This document shows positions 1 to 7,660 of a stretch of DNA of 32,135 nucleotides, piece after piece. Position numbers and translations under genes: made by a program. Below the pieces are notes generated by a model. It was not told where the DNA came from, made no database searches, and worked only from the letters and a program-made list of their open reading frames with translations. This DNA comes from Marinisporobacter balticus (lineage in GTDB: Bacteria; Bacillota; Clostridia; Peptostreptococcales; Thermotaleaceae). The first letter of the stretch is position 1; every line of letters begins with the position of its first letter. The stretch is from contig NZ_SLWV01000036.1 of the NCBI RefSeq assembly GCF_004345705.1, positions 1-32,135 on the forward strand, read 5' to 3'.

Positions 1-110
1 TAATGAAAGAATTATTTCAGTAAAAGAATCTTATCGAATTATATAATCTGAGAAAATTATGCTGTATTGAAGAAGGATAATTTGAGAATCTACAAACAGG
101 ATTTTATAGC

Positions 111-497
111 ATGCCTCAAGAAGGAGACAGTGTCGGGTTATATATTAAAGGGATAGATGAAAGAGAAGCTTATGTAAAAAGAGTCAATAGACTGGATGGA
201 GAAGAAAATCCAAAAGTACAAGATCCAGAAGTGAAATATTATGGCACAATCCATGGAAAAGAAATGAAGCTAGGTCCAAAAGAGCTAAGCTTTAGCACAG
301 TGGAGAATGTATTGTACATAAAAATGATGGATGAAACAGGGATTGAAGTAATGAGTGACAATGACATTCACATAAAAACAGAAAAGAATTTTTATGCAGA
401 ATGTGAAACCATGGAAATAGAATCAAAGGATAAAATCATATTAGCGACAAAATCATCAAGCTTAATCGTAGATGAAGTGGTGCATATAAACGGATAG
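111..497 (+). CDS. C-terminal remnant of a VgrG/gpV-like injection-system spike protein
   Basis: The 128 residues resemble the C-terminal part of VgrG and phage baseplate V proteins: a 'FYSMPQEGDSVGLY' segment (its first residues are encoded just upstream of the ATG) typical of the end of the OB-fold, then a 'DETGIEVMSDNDIHIKTEK' stretch and further short alternating repeats that in this family form the trimeric beta-helix needle. Full-length spikes are several hundred residues. The same frame is open only from about 81, and an in-frame TAA at 78 cuts it off from anything upstream. The ATG at 111 is the methionine that is internal in the family, and no ribosome binding site precedes it. I read it as a truncated remnant, or the displaced 3' end of a spike gene kept next to its effector genes, probably not translated. 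A sequencing frameshift just upstream is the alternative, because the window starts too close to judge. Confidence 0.6.
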   Translation: MPQEGDSVGLYIKGIDEREAYVKRVNRLDGEENPKVQDPEVKYYGTIHGKEMKLGPKELSFSTVENVLYIKMMDETGIEVMSDNDIHIKTEKNFYAECETMEIESKDKIILATKSSSLIVDEVVHING

Positions 498-590
498 AAA
501 GTATTGTATGTAAACATATGAAAACTATTACATGTAAATATATAGAAACTATTACATATACACGCATATAAAATATTACATGGCTACAAC
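497..590 (+). repeat. degenerate AT-rich tandem repeat, about 24 bp unit
   Basis: Between the spike remnant and the next gene there are about 3.5 imperfect copies of a unit close to GAAACTATTACATGTAAA followed by an ATAT-rich tail, spaced 24-26 bases. The first copy begins in the stop codon of the spike remnant and the last runs into the leader of the next gene. Function is unknown; it could be slippage-generated filler or a recombination tract at a cassette edge. Confidence 0.6.
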
Positions 591-606
591 AAGGGGGGGA
601 CAATAC

Positions 607-1242
607 ATGGAGGGTAAAAAAACATATGCAGAAGAAATCATAAAAAAGATCAAAGAATCAAAGTCAGAAGACAGTAAAAATATTTACAACATAGAAAATG
701 ACATACAAGACGGATTTGTCATAGTAAAATACAAAAAGCTAGAAGTTGAAGAAAGAGAACTTTTAGATGGAGATATATTGATGTTTATGCCAACGGAATT
801 TGAAATCATGGATGAAGAACTGGCAGAGATCAAATACCCAGGAGAAGACAAACCAGATTACATCTATACAAATGAAGATACAACTGTAAATCTGACATTT
901 AGCATAGAAGAAGGAGAAATCAATAATGAAGAAATAGAAGAAGTAAGAGATATACTAGCAAAACAAATGCAAAAACTATATCCCGCTTCAAAAATAGAAG
1001 ATAGCGAAACCCTACAACTAGATGAAAAGAGCATTAGTTATTTTTCTTTTGATGTACCATTGCTAGATGGAGATCTATATAATTTTATGTTCTTCATGGA
1101 AATAAAAGGAGAACTACTGATGGGAACGTTCAACAGTAGCGTATACCAGAAAAAGGAATGGAAGCCCATACTCAAACAAATGCTTATGACCATAAAGGAA
1201 AACAAAGAAGCACCAGAAGAAGAAAGCAATGAAAACAGGTGA
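607..1242 (+). CDS. DcrB/DUF1795-like protein, putative effector chaperone of an injection system
   Basis: A soluble acidic protein of 211 residues with no signal peptide. After a charged leader (1-35) comes a single alpha/beta domain with the run 'DGFVIVKYKKLEVEERELL', a central 'NLTFSIEEGE' strand, and 'SYFSFDVPLLDGDLYNFMF' followed by 'GELLMGTFNSS' and a final helix. This order of strands is typical of the DcrB/DUF1795 fold. In Gram-negative type VI systems that fold includes the Eag chaperones, which shield hydrophobic segments of effectors before loading on VgrG. Here it lies between a VgrG-like remnant and a toxin, which supports the same job. I chose ATG 607 over the in-frame ATG 580 because an AAGGGGGG ribosome binding site sits 7 bases before 607. 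The family match is by eye and moderate. Confidence 0.6.
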   Translation: MEGKKTYAEEIIKKIKESKSEDSKNIYNIENDIQDGFVIVKYKKLEVEERELLDGDILMFMPTEFEIMDEELAEIKYPGEDKPDYIYTNEDTTVNLTFSIEEGEINNEEIEEVRDILAKQMQKLYPASKIEDSETLQLDEKSISYFSFDVPLLDGDLYNFMFFMEIKGELLMGTFNSSVYQKKEWKPILKQMLMTIKENKEAPEEESNENR

Positions 1243-1246
1243 AGAT

Positions 1247-2389
1247 ATGACAGAGAAAGCATTAGAAAAATTCCATGAAAATGATGTAAAACCAGCACTT
1301 GATGAAGCGTTGGTCCATTTAGAAGAAGATTTTCAACAAAATAAGGATGCATTAAAGAAGTTGTTCTTAAATTCGTTTAAAGAAATATGTACAAATATAA
1401 AAGAAGTATCTACAAACAGAGAAGAAGTAGAAAAAACTACCCATTCAAAAACAGGATTTATCATCTATACCCTACTACGAACAAGGATTTTACAGCATAA
1501 ATATGTATACAAAGTGATCGTATATGATAAAGACTGGTATTTGAATGAGGGTTTAAGCGTAGGAGAGTTGGATGTTAGCTTCTTTTATAAGCATTTTGAG
1601 GGACTATGGCAAAAACTAATGAAAGCTTCTAAAAAATATGTGCTAAAAATCAGTGAAATAGATGTAGAACACATTATGTTAGATCATCTAGATGATTTTC
1701 ACAAATATGTAGTAGAGCTGATGAGATATAGTTTAATAGATGCGGTAGAAACAGAAGAATATTTCGCCATAGAAAAAGAAGAAATACTAGAAATTCAATC
1801 AGGAGAATACTATGAGCCTTGCGACATCATACATATGGAGCACAAAGAAAAAAACTACAAAAAGATAAGAAAATGGTTAGAAGAAAAAGAAAGACAAAGC
1901 TATTGTTTTCAAGACTTTAGGGGAATAGACTTAAAAAATCTAGAATATAAAAATTCAGATCTACGCTATACAGACTTTAGAGATAGTCAATTAGATGGAT
2001 TAGACCTTACTACAAGTTTACTTATCGGAACAAAATTTAAAAACAGCAGCATGATCGGTACAAATCTAATGGTATCTATGATTCATGGTGCAAACTTTGA
2101 AAAAGCGGATTTAACAGGAGCAAAACTACAATACTGTGTAGCGTTTACAGGGAAAAACGAAGCAAATGCGTGGAAAAAGACAGGGTTTACAGGGGTAAGC
2201 TTTAAAGACAGCATCCTTAAAAAAGCCAACTTTACAGGTGCTACCATAATAGCAGCCAATTTTTTAGGCGCTGATTTAACGGATGCAATATTTGATGAAG
2301 CAAAACTCTATAGAAGCAAATTTACTAAAGATCAATTAGAAAAGGTTAAGTTAACAAAGGAACAGCTTGAACAAATAGAAATAATCTAA
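1247..2389 (+). CDS. pentapeptide-repeat protein of the injection-system effector module
   Basis: A protein of 380 residues in two parts. The first 210 or so residues are helical and charged and match nothing I recognise. From about residue 215 there are pentapeptide repeats of the A(D/N)LXX kind, for example 'DLRYTDFRDSQLDGLDL', 'GANFEKADLTGAKL' and 'ANFLGADLTDA', interrupted once by a short insert around 'GKNEANAWKKTG'. Such repeats fold as a right-handed quadrilateral beta-helix. Pentapeptide proteins are recurrent neighbours of VgrG and effector genes in type VI loci, where adaptor roles are suspected; by position this one may help mount the toxin. ATG 1247 lies 4 bases after the stop of the upstream gene and follows an AGGTGA; ATG 1229, overlapping the upstream gene, is the alternative. 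The genes are clearly cotranscribed. Confidence 0.75.
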   Translation: MTEKALEKFHENDVKPALDEALVHLEEDFQQNKDALKKLFLNSFKEICTNIKEVSTNREEVEKTTHSKTGFIIYTLLRTRILQHKYVYKVIVYDKDWYLNEGLSVGELDVSFFYKHFEGLWQKLMKASKKYVLKISEIDVEHIMLDHLDDFHKYVVELMRYSLIDAVETEEYFAIEKEEILEIQSGEYYEPCDIIHMEHKEKNYKKIRKWLEEKERQSYCFQDFRGIDLKNLEYKNSDLRYTDFRDSQLDGLDLTTSLLIGTKFKNSSMIGTNLMVSMIHGANFEKADLTGAKLQYCVAFTGKNEANAWKKTGFTGVSFKDSILKKANFTGATIIAANFLGADLTDAIFDEAKLYRSKFTKDQLEKVKLTKEQLEQIEII

Positions 2390-2411
2390 TAAAATAAAGG
2401 GGGAGGGAAGG

Positions 2412-4070
2412 GTGCTTAAGGGAATACGAAAGAGGATAAAAGGATTAGTACCAAAGGTACTTAATGCAGGAAAAAAAGCAGTAAAAAAAGTAAAAACAGT
2501 AGCAAAACGAGCAGTGAAAAAAGTGAAAAGAGCCATAAGTGCAGTACCAAAGGTATGCAATGCCATAAAAAATAAAGGAAAAAAAGTTCTAAAAAAGGTA
2601 GCATCAGCAGTCCCTAGAGCTATATCTGCTGTAAAGAAAAAAGTAAAGAAGGCTGTTAATAAAGGAAAGAAAGTAGTTAAACAGATAAAAAAAGCAGTAG
2701 ATAAAAAAATAAAATCTATAAATAAAAAAATAAATGAAGTAACAACAGATATAAAAAATAAAAATGAAAGAATACTAGATAAAGTTAAAGCAGAATGGGA
2801 GAAAGCATCTTGCAAAATAATAAGGGGAACAACTATCACAGGAGCTTATTCGGCAGTTCACAGAGAGAACCGTTCATTTGTAATGTTAGACTTTTTACTC
2901 CAAGCAAGAAAAACAATAATAGAAAAATATCCTATATTGAATGGGTATACCAATTTAGGGAATAAAGCTATAAATGGGGTAAAAAATGTTACAACAGATA
3001 TAGGCAATACAATAGATAACATGAAAAACGCCATGGATTCTGCTAAAAATAATAGTGTTAGTGGTGTTAGTATTAAGCCAGAGGTACCAACGGAAGAGTT
3101 TGGAAAATTAGTAGCTGACGTTAAGCTAGTAAATATAGTTGCAAAGGCAGATAATGATGAATATATTAATGATCCCTACAATTGGGAAAATGAGTTTCAA
3201 AATAATATAAAACAAAGAATAGATGAAGAAATTTCAAGGTGTATGGCGGATACATATAGAAATGAAGAAATTGATAAAATAATACTTGAAGAAGCAACAA
3301 AGTTACAAAATAAATATAGTACAGTTTACAATGCTAGTGATAATGGACTTTATAATGCAAGAATAGCAATTATAGGGTCAATGACAGGAGAGCAAAATGT
3401 ACATCAAGTTTTAAGACCATTGTATGAAACATATGACTTGAAAAATGATAGAGATTCATTATTAAAAATTGGATTAAAAGGTTTTTTTGGAGGATTGGAT
3501 TATGGAACAGAATATATACAAAGTGAAGCAATAGCTGAAGGAATAGGAAAAGCTATTAATATTGCTAAAAATTCTAAATATATAACTAATAATCGTGGCG
3601 TTATTGGTAAGGGGACGGGTGAAGCTGCATACAAATACAATATGATAGAAAATCCTGGACCGTTAGCTGAAATTCCAGGGAATCCAGCTTCTAATTTTGC
3701 AGGTGGTAAGTATAATACAATAGTTCTTGAGGAAGATATGATTCTGTATAGGGCTGGAAAATCTGGAGGTGGAAAGAATTCTTTAGGTCAATGGTTTACA
3801 GAAGCTCCTGCTGAATCAGCAATTAAAGTAAGAATTGAAACAGCTGTTAAGCCTCAATGGATAGACCCAAAAACTGGCGTTTTAACGGGGTCTTCACCAC
3901 TTCAATCTAAATATGCTGTTAAGATTCCAGCTGGAACTACAATATACAAAGGTCCAGTTGGTTACCAGGGAGGTATCTACCAAGGCGGGCAAGATGTGAT
4001 GCAGACATTTGTTGAGAAACCATGGTTAATTAAGGGAGTTGAGACATTATCAGAAACACCTCTGCCATAA
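2412..4070 (+). CDS. polymorphic toxin with a lysine-rich N-terminus and a C-terminal toxin domain (possibly ADP-ribosyltransferase-like)
   Basis: A protein of 552 residues starting at GTG 2412 behind a GGGGAGGGAAGG ribosome binding site. Residues 1-110 are extremely rich in lysine, alternating with alanine and valine ('KKAVKKVKTVAKRAVKKVK'), resembling histone H1 tails. Residues 110-210 contain the segment shared with the downstream orphan cassette ('ERILDKVKAEWEKAS', 'VMLDFLLQARK'). After a helical middle, the last 110 residues form a compact domain with 'LYRAGKSGGG', 'SLGQWFTEAPAES' and 'GGIYQGGQDVMQTFVE'. That order of an R, an aromatic-S/T segment and a late Q/E motif recalls ADP-ribosyltransferase toxins, but I could not verify it. 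The immunity-like gene follows 17 bases downstream. The N-terminus is probably the delivery part; no signal peptide is seen. Confidence 0.65.
   Translation: MLKGIRKRIKGLVPKVLNAGKKAVKKVKTVAKRAVKKVKRAISAVPKVCNAIKNKGKKVLKKVASAVPRAISAVKKKVKKAVNKGKKVVKQIKKAVDKKIKSINKKINEVTTDIKNKNERILDKVKAEWEKASCKIIRGTTITGAYSAVHRENRSFVMLDFLLQARKTIIEKYPILNGYTNLGNKAINGVKNVTTDIGNTIDNMKNAMDSAKNNSVSGVSIKPEVPTEEFGKLVADVKLVNIVAKADNDEYINDPYNWENEFQNNIKQRIDEEISRCMADTYRNEEIDKIILEEATKLQNKYSTVYNASDNGLYNARIAIIGSMTGEQNVHQVLRPLYETYDLKNDRDSLLKIGLKGFFGGLDYGTEYIQSEAIAEGIGKAINIAKNSKYITNNRGVIGKGTGEAAYKYNMIENPGPLAEIPGNPASNFAGGKYNTIVLEEDMILYRAGKSGGGKNSLGQWFTEAPAESAIKVRIETAVKPQWIDPKTGVLTGSSPLQSKYAVKIPAGTTIYKGPVGYQGGIYQGGQDVMQTFVEKPWLIKGVETLSETPLP
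2751..2940 (+). repeat. first copy of the 190 bp toxin-gene homology block
   Basis: This coding stretch of the first toxin gene is matched, without gaps and in the same reading frame, by 4448-4637, with about 88% identity by eye. It encodes 'ERILDKVKAEWEKAS' through 'LDFLLQARK' to 'YPILN'. It is the likely crossover region between the expressed toxin gene and the orphan cassette. Confidence 0.9.
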
Positions 4071-4087
4071 AAGGAGTTGGTAACGAA

Positions 4088-4411
4088 ATGAAGAAGAATA
4101 GTGCTATAGAGTTACTAGAAGTATTGGATGATTTATATAAACTCTTAAAGTCTGAGGATACGAGTGAAATTACGTATGTTATGAAAGAATTAAAACACGT
4201 AATTACAATACTAGACAAGGCTATTTCATTAAAAGACAATAATCTGGATAACGTTTTAATTGAAATTAGAGAAATGTGCAAAAGTTTTTTTCCACCACAT
4301 GGAGGTTTATCAGATTATTTTATTTGGAGAGATGATTTCTCAGAGCGAAAAAGAGTCAATGAAATTTATGAGAGTTATAAAAATAGAATGTGGTTTTTAC
4401 TTGAACTATAA
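4088..4411 (+). CDS. probable immunity protein of the first toxin
   Basis: A small acidic, soluble protein of 107 residues: an N-terminal helical region and then the conspicuous segment 'FFPPHGGLSDYFIWRDDF' with 'ERKRVNEIYESYK'. I recall that signature in a family of small proteins next to bacterial polymorphic toxins (probably DUF6966), but I cannot confirm the accession. It begins 17 bases after the toxin stop with an AAAGGAG ribosome binding site 10 bases before the ATG, so toxin and immunity are cotranscribed. Immunity function is inferred from position, size and acidity. Confidence 0.6.
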   Translation: MKKNSAIELLEVLDDLYKLLKSEDTSEITYVMKELKHVITILDKAISLKDNNLDNVLIEIREMCKSFFPPHGGLSDYFIWRDDFSERKRVNEIYESYKNRMWFLLEL

Positions 4412-4447
4412 TTAATAAAATTAAAAATATGATACTTAACTTCCGTA

Positions 4448-4637
4448 GTAAAAAATAAAAACGAAAGAATACTAGATAAAGTTAAAGCAGAATGGGAGAA
4501 AGCCTCTTCAAAAATAATAAGGGGAACAACTATCACAGGAGCTTTTACAGCATTACATAGTGACAACAGTCCATTTGTAATGCTAGATTTTTTACTGCAA
4601 GCAAGAAAAGCAGTAATAGAAGAATATCCAATATTAA
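4448..4637 (+). repeat. second copy of the 190 bp homology block, start of the orphan cassette
   Basis: Gapless repeat of 2751-2940 placed 36 bases after the first immunity gene. The reading frame is open from 4433, after a TGA at 4430, but has no ATG until 4580, and that ATG is the internal methionine of 'VMLDFLLQARK'. Homology begins abruptly at 4448, as expected for a displaced cassette joint. Confidence 0.9.
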
Positions 4638-6091
4638 ATTTTCCTTCAAATGTTCTTAAAAATGTAGTCAGTGGAGTAAGAAATGGGATAGTAGATGGCG
4701 GTCAAGGGGTGGGTTCATTAATATATGAATTGGACATACCAGGAGTATCTGATTTTGTAGGAGAATTTACAAAAGTAAGAGAAGAAGGAGCAGAAATTAA
4801 TAGATTCTCTGTAGTAGGCTCTTTTGCTAATGGAGTTTTAGTAAAAGGTGTAGGACAAACAGTAGAAGGAGTAGCCAATTTAGTAGCAGATCCATTGGCC
4901 GCAGTAGAAGGAATCAACAAAATATTTGCATATCCAGAAGAAACCCTCCCAGCCATATGCAGTGGGGTAAGCGAATTTGTAGATAAAAAAATAATCCATG
5001 GAACCCCTGAAGATAGAGCAGAAGCAGCAGGACAAGCAGTGTTTGAAGTAGCTGCATGGTTTGTTGGAGCAGGTGAAGCGAAGGCAGGATTAACAGCAGC
5101 AAAAGCAGCAGATAAAGCAGGAGATGCAGCAAAGGTAATAAAAACAGTCGAAAATTTAGAAGATGTAGCAAAGACAGCGAAAACAATTCAAATAGCAGGA
5201 AAATCAGCAGATTTATCGCAGACAGCAAAGATACTTGGAAAAAGTTTGGCTAAGGGACTTGATGAAAAGGCATTAAAATTATGTAAAAATGTAGGCAATA
5301 CAGTAGATAACATGAGAACTGCCATGAATCATGTCACAGACAATATAATGAAAAATCCAAAGTTAAAACCAGCATTAGCAGATGGAAATATAAACTTAAT
5401 AGATAATGCATCAGATACAGCTAAGAGAATTAAAACTATTGAAAAAACTGAAGTACAGAAAAATTTCAATAAGGTTATGGAAGAATATAAAAATGGTAGT
5501 GGTGTTAATATTAAGAAAAAAGTAGATGCAGAAGATGTTGGGAAATTAGCAGATGATAGTAAGGCGTTAGATTCTATTGAGGGGACGGGTAAAACTACTG
5601 CGGGAGTAAGTAAGGCTAAATCCTTTATGGACGATATGAGTCCAGCTGAGGCTGCCAGATATAAAGATTATTGGCATAATGTATATTCTGAAAACTATGG
5701 TAATGTTGTGAACTCTAATAAACCATGGACATGGAGAGATATGCCAGGAGGAGATAAGCTAACAGCAGCTGATAAAGTAACGATTAAAAGCAGAGCGGTT
5801 GAACGTGGTGTAATTCCCCATGTAAAAATGAAACAAGGCACAAGGTATGCGGATTTTGAAGGTGCTGGAGTTGTTCAAAGAGTAGAATCATTACCAGAGC
5901 ATTTATGGAAGGCAAGCGATAGCCGACAATTTAATTATCTTGATGAATTAATTGGTGGACGTCCACAAGGAACTACATGGAATCACTCTGAAATTTCTGG
6001 TAGGATGGAATTAGTTCCGTTTGGAATACACAATGTGACTAATCATATGGGCGGAAGAAGTCCAGGACATTGGGCTCATGCAAAACGATAA
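4580..6091 (+). CDS. orphan (displaced) toxin cassette with a C-terminal WHH-type HNH nuclease
   Basis: An open frame of 503 residues from the first ATG, although the frame and homology extend back to 4448 without a start codon. No ribosome binding site precedes 4580, so it may be silent unless recombined into the upstream toxin gene. Order of parts: the shared block; a hydrophobic, Gly/Ala-rich region (about 35-215) with segments such as 'GQAVFEVAAWFVGAGEAKAG' that resembles pre-toxin or translocation regions; a charged linker that again echoes the first toxin ('VGNTVDNMRTAMNH', 'GSGVNIKKKVDAEDVGKLADD'); and from about residue 350 the toxin tip. The tip ends in 'TWNHSEISGRMELVPFGIHN' and 'HMGGRSPGHW', the layout of the WHH/HNH nuclease superfamily with WNH in place of WHH. 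It should cleave nucleic acid. The paired SUKH gene follows 17 bases on. Confidence 0.7.
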   Translation: MLDFLLQARKAVIEEYPILNFPSNVLKNVVSGVRNGIVDGGQGVGSLIYELDIPGVSDFVGEFTKVREEGAEINRFSVVGSFANGVLVKGVGQTVEGVANLVADPLAAVEGINKIFAYPEETLPAICSGVSEFVDKKIIHGTPEDRAEAAGQAVFEVAAWFVGAGEAKAGLTAAKAADKAGDAAKVIKTVENLEDVAKTAKTIQIAGKSADLSQTAKILGKSLAKGLDEKALKLCKNVGNTVDNMRTAMNHVTDNIMKNPKLKPALADGNINLIDNASDTAKRIKTIEKTEVQKNFNKVMEEYKNGSGVNIKKKVDAEDVGKLADDSKALDSIEGTGKTTAGVSKAKSFMDDMSPAEAARYKDYWHNVYSENYGNVVNSNKPWTWRDMPGGDKLTAADKVTIKSRAVERGVIPHVKMKQGTRYADFEGAGVVQRVESLPEHLWKASDSRQFNYLDELIGGRPQGTTWNHSEISGRMELVPFGIHNVTNHMGGRSPGHWAHAKR

Positions 6092-6108
6092 AAAGGAGGA
6101 TGGATTAA

Positions 6109-6579
6109 GTGAAGATAAAGAATGATAGTACTCTACCAATTCCAAGTGAGGAACGAATTGAATCTTTTGAAGATTACTGTGGAATTAAATTACCCACAGA
6201 GTTTAAAGATTTTTTGAGGAAATCTAATGGTGCAATTCCAGTAACTAATGTATTCTCCTATAATGATAGAGAATACGTAGTTGAAAGATTTCTATGCTTA
6301 TTGGATGAACCACAGTCAGATGATGTAAACGGATGGTATGATATTGAGGTAGTTTTATCTCAAATTGATACACGTTTAACAGACGATGAGGATTTGGTAG
6401 GAGCAAATATTATCCCGTTTGCAGCATTATTTGCTGGAGATTTTGTATGCATGGACTTTAGAAATGATAATACTCCTTCTGTGCTTGTGTGGTTCCATGA
6501 AGAATCAGAAGATTTTAATCCTGTCACAGTTGAGGTAGCTGAAAGTATAAATGAGTTTTTTGATATGCTCAAAGGGTAA
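6109..6579 (+). CDS. SUKH (SMI1/KNR4) family immunity protein
   Basis: A 156-residue acidic, soluble protein starting at GTG 6109 behind AAAAGGAGG. It opens with 'IPSEERIESFEDYCGIKLPTEFKDFL' in part, then 'SNGAIPVTNVFSYND', 'NIIPFAALFAGDFVCMDF' and 'PSVLVWFHEESEDF'. This is the classical SUKH sequence: a Leu-Pro near the first helix, a 'P(F)A' before a 'GD..C.D' strand, and a late 'V..W.HE'. SUKH proteins bind and neutralise nuclease tips of polymorphic toxins, which fits the HNH nuclease immediately upstream. A terminator follows, so the cassette ends here. Confidence 0.85.
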   Translation: MKIKNDSTLPIPSEERIESFEDYCGIKLPTEFKDFLRKSNGAIPVTNVFSYNDREYVVERFLCLLDEPQSDDVNGWYDIEVVLSQIDTRLTDDEDLVGANIIPFAALFAGDFVCMDFRNDNTPSVLVWFHEESEDFNPVTVEVAESINEFFDMLKG

Positions 6580-6625
6580 TTTGAGCGTACAATAGTTCGT
6601 CAAGTTCATATAAAAGACGAAAATT

Positions 6626-6669
6626 AATAAGGTCTTAATGGAGATATATTCTCTGTTGAGACCTTTATT
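6626..6669 (+). terminator. terminator after the SUKH immunity gene
   Basis: Arms AATAAGGTCT and AGACCTTTATT flank an inner GGAGATATATTCTCT hairpin. The IS6 terminal repeat starts two bases later. Confidence 0.7.
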
Positions 6670-6670
6670 T

Positions 6671-6837
6671 GGTTCTGGTGCAAAAATAAAAATAGTGATA
6701 TAATTATGTAAATTATGTAAAAAAATAGAAATTGGAGATCAGATAATGTCACAGAATTTATTTAAGTGGAAGCATTTTGAATCAGAAATTATTCTTTTAT
6801 GCGTGAGATGGTATCTAAAATATTCATTGAGTTATAG
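6671..6837 (+). mobile_element. left-end fragment of an IS6-family element
   Basis: Starts with the terminal repeat GGTTCTGGTGCAAAAA and carries the transposase start (ATG 6746) and its first thirty or so codons. It breaks off at GAGTTATAG, where the terminal repeat of the next copy begins. The intact copy continues from the same point into AAATTTACAAG, so this is a 167 bp truncated left end. Confidence 0.85.
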
Positions 6838-7660
6838 GGTTTTGGTGCAAAAATAAAAATAGTGATATAATTATGTAAAAAATTAGGGATGGGGAAGGAA
6901 TTATGTCACAGAATTTATTTAAGTGGAAGCATTTTGAATCAGAAATTATTCTTTTATGTGTGAGATGGTATTTAAAATATACATTGAGTTATAGAAATTT
7001 ACAAGAAATAATGAGTGAAAGAGGTGTATCCATAGCACATACAACAATAATGAGATGGGTGGACGAGTATGCACCTATTATGGATAAGAAAATAAGAAAA
7101 CATTTAAAACCAACAAATGATTCATGGAGAGTGGATGAGACTTATATTAAGGTAAAGGGAAAATGGAAATATTTATATAGAGCAGTTGATTCAAAAGGAA
7201 GTACTATTGATTTTTATCTTAGTGAAAAAAGAGATAAACAAGCAGCAAAGAAATTTTTTAAAAAAGCGCTAGGTTCAAGTCATAATCAACAGCCAAGGGT
7301 AATAACTGTAGATAAAAATCAAGCTTATGAGGTGGCAATACCAGAACTGATTTATGAAGGCACATTAGGTTGTAGAACAAGGTTTAGGCAGATTAAATAT
7401 TTAAATAACATTGTAGAGCAAGACCACAGATTCATAAAACGAAAAGTAAAACAGATGCTGGGATTTAAAAATTTGAAAACAGCAGAAAAAACTATTTGTG
7501 GAATTGAAGCAATGAATATGATAAGGAAAGGGCAGGTTGAAGAAATTCAATGTGCTCTTTCTGAAATTGAATTTCTAAATAAAATTATGGGGGCTGCTGC
7601 ATAAGATTATATTGATTGTAAGGAGTGTTTTTGATATTTATATTTTTTTGCAACAGAGCC
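6838..7660 (+). mobile_element. complete IS6-family insertion sequence, 823 bp
   Basis: Left end GGTTTTGGTGCAAAAA and right end TTTTTGCAACAGAGCC are imperfect inverted repeats of the IS6/IS26 kind (GGxxCTGTTGCAAA). One transposase gene fills the element. It is sandwiched between fragments of the same element on both sides, so no target duplication can be read. Confidence 0.85.
6903..7604 (+). CDS. IS6-family DDE transposase
   Basis: A 233-residue transposase of usual length for the family. It has an N-terminal helix-turn-helix ('YRNLQEIMSERGVSIAHTTI') and a DDE catalytic core: first Asp in 'WRVDETYIKVKGKW', second in 'RVITVDKNQAYE', and Glu in 'NNIVEQDHRFIKRKVKQM'. The element moves by replicative, cointegrate-forming transposition. 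The start ATG 6903 follows GGGGAAGGAATT. It is full length with no missing catalytic residue, so this copy is probably active. Confidence 0.93.
   Translation: MSQNLFKWKHFESEIILLCVRWYLKYTLSYRNLQEIMSERGVSIAHTTIMRWVDEYAPIMDKKIRKHLKPTNDSWRVDETYIKVKGKWKYLYRAVDSKGSTIDFYLSEKRDKQAAKKFFKKALGSSHNQQPRVITVDKNQAYEVAIPELIYEGTLGCRTRFRQIKYLNNIVEQDHRFIKRKVKQMLGFKNLKTAEKTICGIEAMNMIRKGQVEEIQCALSEIEFLNKIMGAAA

Noticed and set aside
487..600. CRISPR array in the short AT-rich repeats
   Set aside because: The units are contiguous and degenerate, with no unique spacers and no cas genes.
2351..2839. Long minus-strand open frame opposite the Lys-rich toxin start
   Set aside because: It is the complement of AAA/GTA/GCA-rich codons and encodes only Phe/Leu/Thr-rich sequence without a ribosome binding site.
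4375..4566. Minus-strand frames of similar sequence at 4375-4566 and 2351-2839
   Set aside because: Their similarity is explained by the 190 bp repeat of the toxin gene on the plus strand.
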